Below the pieces are notes generated by a model. That model was not told the DNA's origin. It saw only the letters and a list, made by a program, of their open reading frames with translations, and did no database searches. A program made the position numbers and the translations under genes. A stretch of 10,058 bases of DNA from contig PMCR01000453.1 of NCBI GenBank assembly GCA_003155465.1, forward strand, positions 1-10,058, given 5' to 3'. The stretch comes from Myxococcales bacterium. Lineage in GTDB: Bacteria; Myxococcota; Polyangia; Fen-1088. Shown here in pieces: positions 1 through 5,912 of this stretch (positions within the stretch are counted from its first letter, which is position 1; each line of letters begins with the position of its first letter).

Positions 1-90
1 CCCACCTGTCCCGAGTGCGGCTCGATCACGGTGCCCAACGGAAGCTGCCACAAGTGTATCAACTGCGGCACCACCACCGGCTGCTCGTAA
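1..90 (+). CDS. nrdJ: Adenosylcobalamin-dependent ribonucleotide reductase, C-terminal end (partial)
   Basis: This is the last 29 codons of a gene that begins outside the window; reading frame 1 is open from base 1 and stops at TAA 88-90. The residues contain six cysteines arranged as CPECG, then GSCHKC, then INCG, and end in TTTGCS. This is the Cys-rich tail typical of class II (vitamin B12-dependent) ribonucleotide reductases, which reduce ribonucleotides to deoxyribonucleotides with a cobalamin-generated thiyl radical; the tail is thought to carry the redox-active cysteines that re-reduce the active site. The catalytic barrel is not visible. The next gene starts 8 bp after the stop, so the two could be co-transcribed. 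The call rests on the tail alone but that tail is distinctive. Confidence 0.85.
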   Translation, partial: PTCPECGSITVPNGSCHKCINCGTTTGCS

Positions 91-98
91 CAACACTG

Positions 99-782
99 AT
101 GCTGCGCAAGAGCCTCGTCGTGGGGCCGGTGGGATGCAATTGCACGGTCGTCGCTTGTCCGGTCACACGTGAGGCGTTGATCGTCGATCCGGGCGGCGAT
201 GCGGGGAAGATACTGGCGCTACTGCCCGAGATGGGGGCGCGGGCGATTGGGATCGTGCACACGCACGGGCACTTTGACCACATTCTCGGTACGCGCGAGG
301 TGGCGGCGGCGACCGGCGCCCCGGTTTCCATCCACGGTGGCGACTTGGACCTGTATCGGGGGTTGGTGCGCCAGGCGCGCCACTTCGATCTGGTCGCAGA
401 GGGGCCGCCGCCTGAGCCGGCTCAGATCCTTGCTGGCGGCGAAACTTTGAGTTTCGGTCAGCTCCAGGCCCGGGTACTGCACACGCCGGGACACACGCCT
501 GGCTCGGCTTGCCTGTTCATCGAAGCGACCGGCGGTGCGCCGCTCCTGCTCGCCGGCGACACCCTGTTCGCGGGCGGCATCGGCCGCACGGATTTTCCCG
601 GCGGTTCCTTCAAGCAGATCCTTCGCTCAATCCGCGACACGCTGTTTGTGCTGCCCGACGAGACTGTGGTTGTTCCTGGCCATGGCGACGAAACCACCAT
701 CGGGGAAGAGCGTGAGAATAACCCGTACGTCGGGCGTCGAACTAGTGCCGGACGAGACTCAGCACGATCTCGAAGACAATGA
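99..782 (+). CDS. MBL-fold metallo-hydrolase, glyoxalase II-like
   Basis: This 227-residue cytoplasmic hydrolase belongs to the metallo-beta-lactamase superfamily, in the small glyoxalase-II-like group (hydroxyacylglutathione hydrolase-like; the true substrate is unknown). The metal site is complete: HxHxDH at residues 56-61 (H56, H58, D60, H61), H132 in TPGHTPGS, D154 in LAGDTLF, and H195 in VPGHGDETT. The RTDFPGGS segment (163-170) and the ending EERENNPYV are also typical. The ATG at 99 was chosen because the family starts with a strand like VVGPVGCNC just after the initiator; the frame is open further upstream but that would overlap nrdJ and add non-homologous residues. No clear ribosome binding site is seen, so coupling to nrdJ is possible. 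After NPYV the protein has about 16 extra Arg/Ser-rich residues that overlap the convergent gene by 41 bp, perhaps because an earlier stop was lost. Confidence 0.88.
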   Translation: MLRKSLVVGPVGCNCTVVACPVTREALIVDPGGDAGKILALLPEMGARAIGIVHTHGHFDHILGTREVAAATGAPVSIHGGDLDLYRGLVRQARHFDLVAEGPPPEPAQILAGGETLSFGQLQARVLHTPGHTPGSACLFIEATGGAPLLLAGDTLFAGGIGRTDFPGGSFKQILRSIRDTLFVLPDETVVVPGHGDETTIGEERENNPYVGRRTSAGRDSARSRRQ

Positions 783-1524
783 GCAACACGATGGCCGCTT
801 CCAGCAGGACCAGGCGGCGGTCGCGCGCCACATCGGTGATGAGTTCCAGTGCGTCCTGCACGCTGCGCAGCTTGAGCTCAAGCGCCTGATAGCGATCGAC
901 CAGGTCGAACTCCGCGCGCAGCTCACCGTAGATGTGGTCCGCGCCGGGGTCGTCCCAGATGGCCTCAGGCCTGTCGAGCAGGTGCAGGATCGAGAGCACC
1001 TCGTTGCGCGTTCCCAGGGCTGCGCCAATGAACCTGTGCAGGTGCCGGGTCCGCAGGGGCACCGTACCCAGTTTCTCCAGCCGGTCCACCAGCTGGTCGG
1101 TGCCACTGAACATCTGGTCGACGATGCGATCGTAGTAGTCCATGGCTGCGCTTTGAGCCACGGTCAGCGCCACCACGCTGGCGCGTTCGAAGGTCAGGCG
1201 GTCGAGTGTCAACACGCCGTCGACCACGTCGGGCCGTGCGCCGGGATCCTCGCGCACCGTGAACTGCTCGTCCATCACCTGAGCGGTAGTCAGGTTGGGC
1301 CGAATGCGGTGCAGGCGGGCCAGCTCGGCCTCCCGCTCTTGCGGGCTCACGTCGAAGAAGACCAGGGCTCCGAACGGATAGAGGAAGACCGTGCCGCCGC
1401 AGGCGGACGAGAACCATAGCTCGCGCGGCGTCCGCTTGGCTTCGGGATAGTGGGCCGCTATCTCCTTGAGGGGAAAGTTTTCAACGAACGCGGTGGCGAA
1501 GAACGTGTGGAGCGAGTTGCTCAT
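742..1524 (-). CDS. RMD1/DUF155 family membrane protein
   Basis: This 260-residue protein matches the DUF155 (RMD1/Sif2) family by pattern. An N-terminal part has a hydrophobic strand pair around TVFLYPFGALVFF (about residues 45-57). A middle helical part contains the acidic stretch MDEQFTVREDP and the segment LDRLTFERASVVALTVAQS (about 107-125). A long helical, probably coiled-coil region follows, and one C-terminal transmembrane helix lies at about 237-257, before a basic end (VRH). Eukaryotic members (RMND1, yeast Rmd1/Rmd8) are mitochondrial inner-membrane proteins linked to mitochondrial translation; the bacterial role is not known. The topology suggests a tail-anchored protein with a cytoplasmic body. 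The ATG at 1522-1524 gives a normal full length. The 3' end overlaps the convergent hydrolase gene. No convincing Shine-Dalgarno sequence is visible upstream. Confidence 0.85.
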   Translation of the reverse strand: MSNSLHTFFATAFVENFPLKEIAAHYPEAKRTPRELWFSSACGGTVFLYPFGALVFFDVSPQEREAELARLHRIRPNLTTAQVMDEQFTVREDPGARPDVVDGVLTLDRLTFERASVVALTVAQSAAMDYYDRIVDQMFSGTDQLVDRLEKLGTVPLRTRHLHRFIGAALGTRNEVLSILHLLDRPEAIWDDPGADHIYGELRAEFDLVDRYQALELKLRSVQDALELITDVARDRRLVLLEAAIVLLIVFEIVLSLVRH

Positions 1525-1594
1525 GCGTGCGAGGCCCCCCCTTTGGCGGGACGAGCAGCCTCCAATTCTAGATGATTGATGGCAGAGAAGCGCG

Positions 1595-1915
1595 GTGGAT
1601 TTCCAGCTGACCCACCAACAGAAGAGATCTCGCGATCGAGTGCGCGGATTCGCCCGCGAGGAGCTTGCGCCTCACGCCGGTACCATCGATCGCGGGCAGC
1701 CGATTCCTTCCGAGCTGCCGGCTCGCCTGGGAGCGGTGGGGCTCATGGGCGTGACCGTGCCGCAACGCTGGGAAGGGATGGGGCTGGCCTCGGTCGCATA
1801 TGTCCTGGCCATGGAGGAGATCGACGATGACATATGCGAGATCCAGCGTCTGCCCATTGCTTCTGCGCTGCTATCGGATTATGACCGCAGTCGTTGTTCT
1901 CCCAAACCCCTGTGA
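1595..1915 (+). pseudogene. Acyl-CoA dehydrogenase remnant (N-terminal fragment)
   Basis: From a GTG at 1595, preceded by a purine-rich AGAGAAG, the translation starts MDFQLTHQQ and continues through FAREELAPHAG, LPARLGAVGLMGVTVPQRW and SVAYVLAMEEI. This follows the N-terminal alpha domain of acyl-CoA dehydrogenases (flavoenzymes of fatty-acid or amino-acid oxidation). Homology stops abruptly after about residue 75 (near base 1820). The remaining codons to the TGA at 1915 look unrelated, and the other two plus frames downstream do not resume the family. A working enzyme needs about 380 residues with the FAD-binding middle barrel and the catalytic Glu, so this is a deletion remnant rather than a simple frameshift. 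The EGMGL segment replaces the usual YGGAGL. The fragment sits directly upstream of the lipoprotein gene at 1932. Confidence 0.75.
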
Positions 1916-1918
1916 TGC

Positions 1919-1923
1919 GGAGG
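1919..1923 (+). promoter_or_regulatory. Ribosome binding site for the 1932 lipoprotein
   Basis: GGAGG lies 8 bases before the ATG at 1932. It fixes the start there, although the frame is open further upstream (from about 1800). The residues after this ATG form a clean lipoprotein signal peptide, which agrees. Confidence 0.7.
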
Positions 1924-1931
1924 GCTATGAG

Positions 1932-2378
1932 ATGAAGGCGACCCACATTCTGTTCGCAATTGGAACCGGTCTCGTTCTCGGGGCTTGCGCCTCGGCCACC
2001 TCTGTCCCACGGGACACGGATAATGGCCCACTTCCTGTGATCGTGCGGGACGACACCCAGATGGTCATCGACACCGGCGGCGTCCCACCGGACAAGGAGG
2101 CGCAGATCAAGCTGCTTCTGCAGCAGCGCGACTCCTCGGCGCGCCGGTGCTACCAGGACGTGCTCAACGAGAAGCACACCCGGGAGTTCAAGGGGACGGT
2201 GAAGGTCATCATTACTATCGACACCGCTGGACACGGCAGGCCGCGCGCGGCAGGGGGGACCCTGGGGAACCAGGACGTTGAGAACTGCCTGCTTGGGGTG
2301 TTGCGGGAGTTCGAATATCCCAGGCTCGATAGGGGCGGGGATGTCCAGTACGAGTACAAGTTCGAGCCGCAGTACTGA
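1932..2378 (+). CDS. Lipoprotein with AgmX/PglI C-terminal-type domain
   Basis: This 148-residue protein has a short lipoprotein signal peptide: a Lys at position 2, a hydrophobic stretch (6-17), and lipobox LGAC with the lipidated Cys at 19. After a linker comes a TonB-C-like domain at about residues 58-146 of the type found in myxobacterial AgmX/PglI proteins. Visible marks are RRCYQDVL (C73), GTVKVIITIDTAG (88-100), VENC (C119) and a closing beta strand VQYEYKF. The C73/C119 pair is the usual Cys pair of this domain and may form a disulfide. AgmX and PglI are known from Myxococcus gliding-motility work, but many domain relatives have no known job, so no motility role is claimed. Residue +2 after the Cys is Ala, which favours the outer membrane if E. 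coli-like sorting rules apply. A paralogue follows at 2700. Confidence 0.75.
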   Translation: MKATHILFAIGTGLVLGACASATSVPRDTDNGPLPVIVRDDTQMVIDTGGVPPDKEAQIKLLLQQRDSSARRCYQDVLNEKHTREFKGTVKVIITIDTAGHGRPRAAGGTLGNQDVENCLLGVLREFEYPRLDRGGDVQYEYKFEPQY

Positions 2379-2406
2379 AACACCTAACGCGTTTTCTATC
2401 GATTTC

Positions 2407-2440
2407 GGGAGATGTGGGGAGCTAGGCCCCCTGTCATCCC
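2407..2440 (+). terminator. Possible imperfect stem-loop after the lipoprotein gene
   Basis: About 30 bases after the stop of the 1932 gene, GATG (2411-2414) can pair with CATC (2435-2438), and GGGG (2416-2419) with CCCC (2427-2430), with an internal bulge. There is no following T-run, so this is at best a weak or Rho-assisted terminator. Confidence 0.2.
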
Positions 2441-2503
2441 ATGTAGGCATCGCGCGAGCTACACGATCAGCTGCCGGCTGCCCGCTCGCCGAGTCGTGGC
2501 AAA

Positions 2504-2517
2504 CTGGATCGATCCAG
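2504..2517. repeat. Perfect 14-bp palindrome
   Basis: CTGGATCGATCCAG reads the same on both strands and does not extend further. It lies about 180 bp before the 2700 gene. It could be a dimeric regulator site or chance; only one copy was noticed in the window. Confidence 0.35.
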
Positions 2518-2681
2518 ATTCTTCGACGAGTTCTCTTGGACCGGCCCTCAAATAGCTGACTGTGGTCTTGGCCAGGCTGGCCCGTGCATCTCTGCTTGCG
2601 TGGGCTATCCTTCGGGGAGCCGTGGCAGGGGAACCTCTGGCCAAGGATTGGACGCTACAGGGACGGCTCGAAAAAACCGAT

Positions 2682-2710
2682 GTATTGTTAGCGGAATAAA
2701 TGTACAATAC
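2682..2710. promoter_or_regulatory. Inverted repeat spanning the candidate start of the 2700 gene
   Basis: GTATTGT (2682-2688) and ACAATAC (2704-2710) are perfect inverted 7-base arms with 15 bases between them. The loop contains the weak Shine-Dalgarno-like AGCGGA and the ATG at 2700. It could be an operator, or an mRNA hairpin that hides this start and favours the ATG at 2721. Confidence 0.35.
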
Positions 2711-3518
2711 CTCACCAATCATGCGAGGTCAAACATACGCAGTCCTCTGTGCTCTGGTCGTCATGGCCTCAGGCTGCGCCTCAGGGCCAGGAACCAGAGA
2801 GTCGGACAAGTCTCGCGCCCAGAGAATGACTTTGGCCCACGGCGCGGTCGACGGGGACGGCTCGTCAATGGACATGCAGATGTCCATCGGCTTCCTCGAC
2901 GAGCGCGTGGTCGACAGGGCCATGGCGCCCCATGTACCCGCCATGATCGATTGCTTCGAACGCGCCGGGGACGCACGCCGGTACCTATCAGGCCGGATAG
3001 TTCTCCGCTTCGTGGTCGAGGCCAGCGGATCGGTTTCGGACATTCACGTCATCAAGAACGACCTGGGCAACTACCCTGTCGAGCGCTGCCTGATCGGCGT
3101 TGGCAGGCGCATCGTGTTTCCTCCACCCGAGGGCAACCGGAGAACTGATTTCGAGTACTCGCTGCGTTTCCGGTCGACCGGCGAGATGCGCGTGCTGGAT
3201 TGGAGGGGCGACGACGTTGCCATTCGCGTGGCCTCGACGAGCAGTTTCTCCAGTTGTGGAGAGTTGGGGCCGCAACGTGTGGAGGCTATCGCCTACGTCG
3301 AGCCGGCGGGCACCATCGGCTCGGTAGGCTTCGTCTCGCAGGGGCCGATCAATCCTGTCGCGGCTTCTTGTGCCGAGGAACAGATGTACAAGGTGAAGAT
3401 CACCGACGGCCGGCCCAACGTGATGTTGCGCACGGTGTTTCCCCTGGTGATTGCTGCCCAGCACACCAGCAAGGCTGACTTGTCGCGCCGGCCAAGCAAG
3501 CGCGCCCGACATCACTGA
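2700..3518 (+). CDS. Lipoprotein with one clear and one degenerate AgmX/PglI-type domain
   Basis: This 272-residue protein is a likely lipoprotein: a hydrophobic stretch (12-24) ends in lipobox ASGC with the Cys at 26. The first domain (about 72-158) follows the AgmX/PglI C-terminal pattern: MIDCFERAG (C85), SGRIVLRFVVEASGSVSDIHVI (split here only by description, residues 97-118), VERC (C130), IVFPPP, and a final strand FEYSLRF. Residues about 178-252 repeat the layout weakly: C186, a strand pair VEAIAYVEPAGTIGSVGFV, C224, and FPLVIAA. This suggests a second, diverged copy. The start is uncertain: ATG 2700 has only a poor AGCGGA signal inside an inverted repeat, while ATG 2721 gives a signal peptide with the Cys at 19, as in the upstream paralogue. 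The last 20 residues are very basic (RRPSKRARHH). The stop lies 3 bp from the stop of the convergent gene. Function is unknown. Confidence 0.7.
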   Translation: MYNTSPIMRGQTYAVLCALVVMASGCASGPGTRESDKSRAQRMTLAHGAVDGDGSSMDMQMSIGFLDERVVDRAMAPHVPAMIDCFERAGDARRYLSGRIVLRFVVEASGSVSDIHVIKNDLGNYPVERCLIGVGRRIVFPPPEGNRRTDFEYSLRFRSTGEMRVLDWRGDDVAIRVASTSSFSSCGELGPQRVEAIAYVEPAGTIGSVGFVSQGPINPVAASCAEEQMYKVKITDGRPNVMLRTVFPLVIAAQHTSKADLSRRPSKRARHH

Positions 3519-3521
3519 TCA

Positions 3522-5009
3522 TCAACGGGGACGGCCGACCACGCCGCGAGCCAAGTTGGTGGCCACCGCCAGAAGACGCTGCAACTCCTCTGCCGTCGTG
3601 CTCGCGCGCACAAACAGGGTTCGCTCCTCACGCGACAGTTCGGCGCGATCGAACAGGGGAGCAAGTCCGGCCAGCAGCAGCACCGGGTTCAGCAGCAGGC
3701 GGCGCTTCCACGTCGGAAAATCGCGTTCCCAAATCCGTGCCTCCGATTCGTTCTCGAACTCGCCCACCAGCTCCAGATATGGTTCCGGATCGATGCCGGC
3801 CACCAGGGTCAGTGCTTGCGGCGCCGGTCCGTACGGTCCCACCGCGCGCACGTCGTCGTCGACCGAACCGCGCGTCCCTGGAATCACAGGCGACGCTCCC
3901 GGTAGGACAAAGAGATTGACGGCGGTGATCATGAAGACTGCATCATCGGGCAGAGCGCCACCCTCGGCGTCGATGTGGGCGACAAGATCGCGCCAGGGGA
4001 TGCGCGCGTGACTTGGACCAGGGGACGTGGGACTGGCGATTGATGGGCCGGTGTCGATGGTCCCGGCGTCGACAGTCGCCCCGCTCGCGCCAGCAGGCTT
4101 GCGCGCGGGCCGTCCCAGCAGCCGTTCGGCGTAGGCCGGGGGCGCCATCACCGCCAAGTACGGCTGGGGCAGCACGAAGATGCGGTCATCCAGGGCAAGA
4201 TCCGCGATCTTTCCGGACGCGGCCGCGCGCGGCCTCCGCACGCCCACCGGCCGGCCATCTTCAGCGCGCCATTCGATGAGTTGGCCGGTGGCAACGGCGC
4301 CGCGGTTGAGCGCCGCCTGCAGAGCAGCGTCTTTGATGTGGTGTCGAACCGCAAGGAAGGTGACTTTGTCATTCCGCGGTTCCGGGGTGGCGATGAGCAG
4401 GGCATCGAAGTCGGAATAGAGATCCAAACCGGTTCCGTCGAGCAGTCGGCGTCGATCGGGCAGCAGCACGAGAAGTGGATCGATGGCCGCAATGTAGCCC
4501 GACCCGAAGGACGACGCGCGCAAGCGATCCAGGCGAAGCAGTGCCGTCAGACGAGAGCCTTCGGGGCCGTAGTTGCGCAGGTCACCAGGCCGCCGTCGCC
4601 CGCTGTCTGCTTCGTGACCTCCATCGACCGCGGCCTGGCCGGCCTTGGCAGAGGCGTCGGTAGAATCGGCGGAGGCGTCGGCAGAACCACCATCGGGCGC
4701 AGGCGTGACCGCACCACCCGCGTGCGACACGCGCACCCGCGCGGGTCTGTGTCGACGCACCCGAGGCGCTTGGCCTTCACCACCGGTTCCCGCCTTGGTC
4801 GAGTTGTCGCCACCCAAGGGCAGCTCTTTGACATCTATGGCGATGGCCGCCAGTCGAACCTGCGGCATGAGTGCAAGTCCGTGCCAAGCCGCGAGAGCCA
4901 CCGCGGTGAACACAAGAGTGGCGTGCACGGCCAGCGACAAGGCAAGAGCAAGAAGTGTCCGGCGCATGCCCCTGCCAAGACGGACCGGCGGCAACGGCGG
5001 ATCATTCAC
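3522..5009 (-). CDS. Membrane-anchored protein with TonB-like N-terminus, function unknown
   Basis: I do not recognise this 495-residue protein as a named family. A short cytoplasmic start with RR (16-17) leads into one transmembrane helix (about 18-42) with the LSLAVHATLV pattern common in TonB-like energy transducers and related myxobacterial proteins. Then come a basic stretch (83-94, RVRRHRPARVRV) and an Ala/Ser/Asp/Gly-rich disordered linker (about 98-145). A large globular, presumably periplasmic part fills about 148-495, with a second low-complexity linker near 306-335. No enzyme motif is evident and no TonB C-terminal domain was identified. The start is GTG at 5007-5009, overlapping the upstream stop in GTGAATGA, which implies translational coupling; an internal Met at residue 15 is an alternative start. 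It meets the 2700 lipoprotein gene tail to tail with a 3-bp gap and no terminator between them. Confidence 0.7.
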   Translation of the reverse strand: MNDPPLPPVRLGRGMRRTLLALALSLAVHATLVFTAVALAAWHGLALMPQVRLAAIAIDVKELPLGGDNSTKAGTGGEGQAPRVRRHRPARVRVSHAGGAVTPAPDGGSADASADSTDASAKAGQAAVDGGHEADSGRRRPGDLRNYGPEGSRLTALLRLDRLRASSFGSGYIAAIDPLLVLLPDRRRLLDGTGLDLYSDFDALLIATPEPRNDKVTFLAVRHHIKDAALQAALNRGAVATGQLIEWRAEDGRPVGVRRPRAAASGKIADLALDDRIFVLPQPYLAVMAPPAYAERLLGRPARKPAGASGATVDAGTIDTGPSIASPTSPGPSHARIPWRDLVAHIDAEGGALPDDAVFMITAVNLFVLPGASPVIPGTRGSVDDDVRAVGPYGPAPQALTLVAGIDPEPYLELVGEFENESEARIWERDFPTWKRRLLLNPVLLLAGLAPLFDRAELSREERTLFVRASTTAEELQRLLAVATNLARGVVGRPR

Positions 5010-5568
5010 GCGCTTCGCCTGGCACGGCTGCAGGCCGCGCCGCTCGAACGGCTGTCACCGCTGGCGGTGGAGCCGACCCGATGGTAAGCAACGCACCTTC
5101 GCGTGGACGAGTTTGGGTGATGCCGGTCAGCGCCGCCGCCAAGAACAGGGCAGCCAGTCGCGCCTCGGTTTCCTGATGCTTGGTCGCGTCCAGGGATGCC
5201 ACCAACCCATCGGGCCGCAACGCCGGGAGCAAGCCCACCAGCAGGTCTTCGGCCGCGGCCTGCTCTTCCACATCCATTAGGTTCTCAATGAGGATGGCGC
5301 CGACGCTCCCGCGTCTAAGCGGCACGTCTTCCCCTGCTGACACGACCAACAACGGATGCGCCGATTTGCCGGCCCGCCTGACCGCACGCAGGGCCGCCGG
5401 CCCTTTGTCTTCCTCAACCAGCGCGAGCACTGGGAAGCTGCCGGCCAAGGCCTCGGCGAGCCAAAGTGCGCTCAGCACTACGATGGGCTGGTGTTCGTGC
5501 AGCAGGCGACAGACGCGGTCCAGAGTGGGCGCACTGCCCAGGGGACCGGAAAGAAGAGGGCCTCGCAT
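5002..5568 (-). CDS. Class I methyltransferase-like protein, degenerate cofactor motif
   Basis: The 188-residue product has the outline of a Rossmann-type SAM-dependent methyltransferase. A first strand (IVVLSALWLAEALAG) is followed by a second strand ending in acidic residues (VLALVEED). Next is AGEDVPLRRGSVGAILIENL, where motif IV would sit, and then LLPALRPDGLVASLD, like the 'L+pGG' strand of methyltransferase type 11. The Gly-rich GxGxG loop of motif I is missing, so SAM binding is doubtful. No C-terminal catalytic feature is visible; the tail is Ala/Pro-rich. ATG 5568 is used here; a TTG two codons earlier (5574) is equally possible, and neither has a good Shine-Dalgarno sequence. The stop overlaps the GTG of the 495-residue membrane protein, so the two are very likely co-translated and may work together. 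Alternative: an unrelated alpha/beta protein. Confidence 0.6.
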   Translation of the reverse strand: MRGPLLSGPLGSAPTLDRVCRLLHEHQPIVVLSALWLAEALAGSFPVLALVEEDKGPAALRAVRRAGKSAHPLLVVSAGEDVPLRRGSVGAILIENLMDVEEQAAAEDLLVGLLPALRPDGLVASLDATKHQETEARLAALFLAAALTGITQTRPREGALLTIGSAPPPAVTAVRAARPAAVPGEARE

Positions 5569-5611
5569 TGTCAAAGACTATAGGAGGCCACACGAGGTCC
5601 CGGCAAGCCGT

Positions 5612-5632
5612 GGGAGTCACGCTCAGACTCCC
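5612..5632 (-). terminator. Stem-loop between poly-Pro lipoprotein and methyltransferase-like gene
   Basis: GGGAGTC and GACTCCC form a perfect 7-bp stem with a 7-base loop. It lies 43 bases after the stop of the minus-strand lipoprotein gene and 43 bases before the start of the next minus-strand gene. No U-run follows, so it may be a weak terminator, an mRNA-processing or stability element, or a leader structure for the downstream pair. Confidence 0.35.
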
Positions 5633-5675
5633 CTGACCCTGGGCGCAGGCGGCAGAAGCGGCGAAGACTGTGCCG

Positions 5676-5912
5676 TCACCGATGCGATGGCAACGGATTC
5701 GCGGGCACAGGCGGTGGCGGCGGTGGCGGCGGCGGGGGTGGGGGTGGGGGTGGCGGGGGCAGCGGCGGCGGCATGGGCGCGGGAGGAGTTTCCGAAACGG
5801 AACTCGCCAGCGGCTGCCCCGCGACGGCCGTTGGCTTGGCTTTCTTCGCGCAACCGACCGCCAACGACGCCCCGAAGAGCAAGAGTAGACAGATCCCGCG
5901 GCTAGTCGACAT
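5676..5912 (-). CDS. Small lipoprotein with a poly-proline tail
   Basis: The 78-residue product begins with a lipoprotein signal peptide: an Arg at position 5, a hydrophobic core (7-19), and lipobox AVGC with the Cys at 21. A short Lys/Ala segment and a Ser/Glu spacer follow. Then an almost pure proline tail runs from residue 43 to 70, including 17 prolines in a row (52-68), and the protein ends PANPLPSHR. No folded domain is visible, so the tail may serve as a rigid spacer in the periplasm or a docking segment, or the gene may have lost a downstream domain. The ATG at 5910-5912 was chosen for the signal peptide; the frame is open upstream to about 6467 but that part is antisense to the divergent repeat gene and looks non-coding. 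It points away from the repeat-protein gene and toward the methyltransferase-like gene, 107 bp downstream. Confidence 0.65.
   Translation of the reverse strand: MSTSRGICLLLLFGASLAVGCAKKAKPTAVAGQPLASSVSETPPAPMPPPLPPPPPPPPPPPPPPPPPVPANPLPSHR
5709..5759. repeat. Proline-codon tract with G-quadruplex motif
   Basis: This tract encodes 17 consecutive prolines on the minus strand. On the plus strand, 5734-5759 contains three runs of five G separated by single T, then TGGC and a fourth run of five G. This fits a strong G-quadruplex pattern. The G-rich strand is the template strand for the lipoprotein gene. Codon repetition also makes the tract prone to slippage. Confidence 0.7.

Larger units (their letters stand above)
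2379..2699. other. Intergenic region between two lipoprotein genes
   Basis: This 321-bp stretch holds no gene that can be supported. Frame +1 is open through most of it (a reading from about 2278 to 2559), but that reading starts inside the lipoprotein gene and its protein resembles nothing known. Visible elements are a weak stem-loop near 2407-2440, a perfect 14-bp palindrome at 2504-2517, a 13-bp near-palindrome GGCCAGGCTGGCC at 2570-2582, and an A-rich patch (six A) shortly before the next gene. The promoter for the 2700 gene probably lies here, but no clear -35/-10 pair stands out. Confidence 0.6.

Noticed and set aside
535..1419. Plus-strand open frame of 294 codons
   Set aside because: It lies antisense to the RMD1 gene and in another frame of the hydrolase gene; its residues show no family pattern.
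2413..2430. Short match in the 2379-2699 gap to the CGELGP-coding bases at 3255-3272
   Set aside because: The similarity covers only about 17 bases and does not continue, so it does not support a decayed third lipoprotein copy.
1743..2450. Minus-strand open frame of 235 codons opposite the first lipoprotein
   Set aside because: It covers the acyl-CoA dehydrogenase remnant and the lipoprotein in antisense and resembles no known protein.
4281..5087. Plus-strand open frame of 268 codons, and others opposite the 495-residue gene
   Set aside because: High-GC antisense shadows; the minus-strand reading has a clear membrane anchor, linker and operon overlap.
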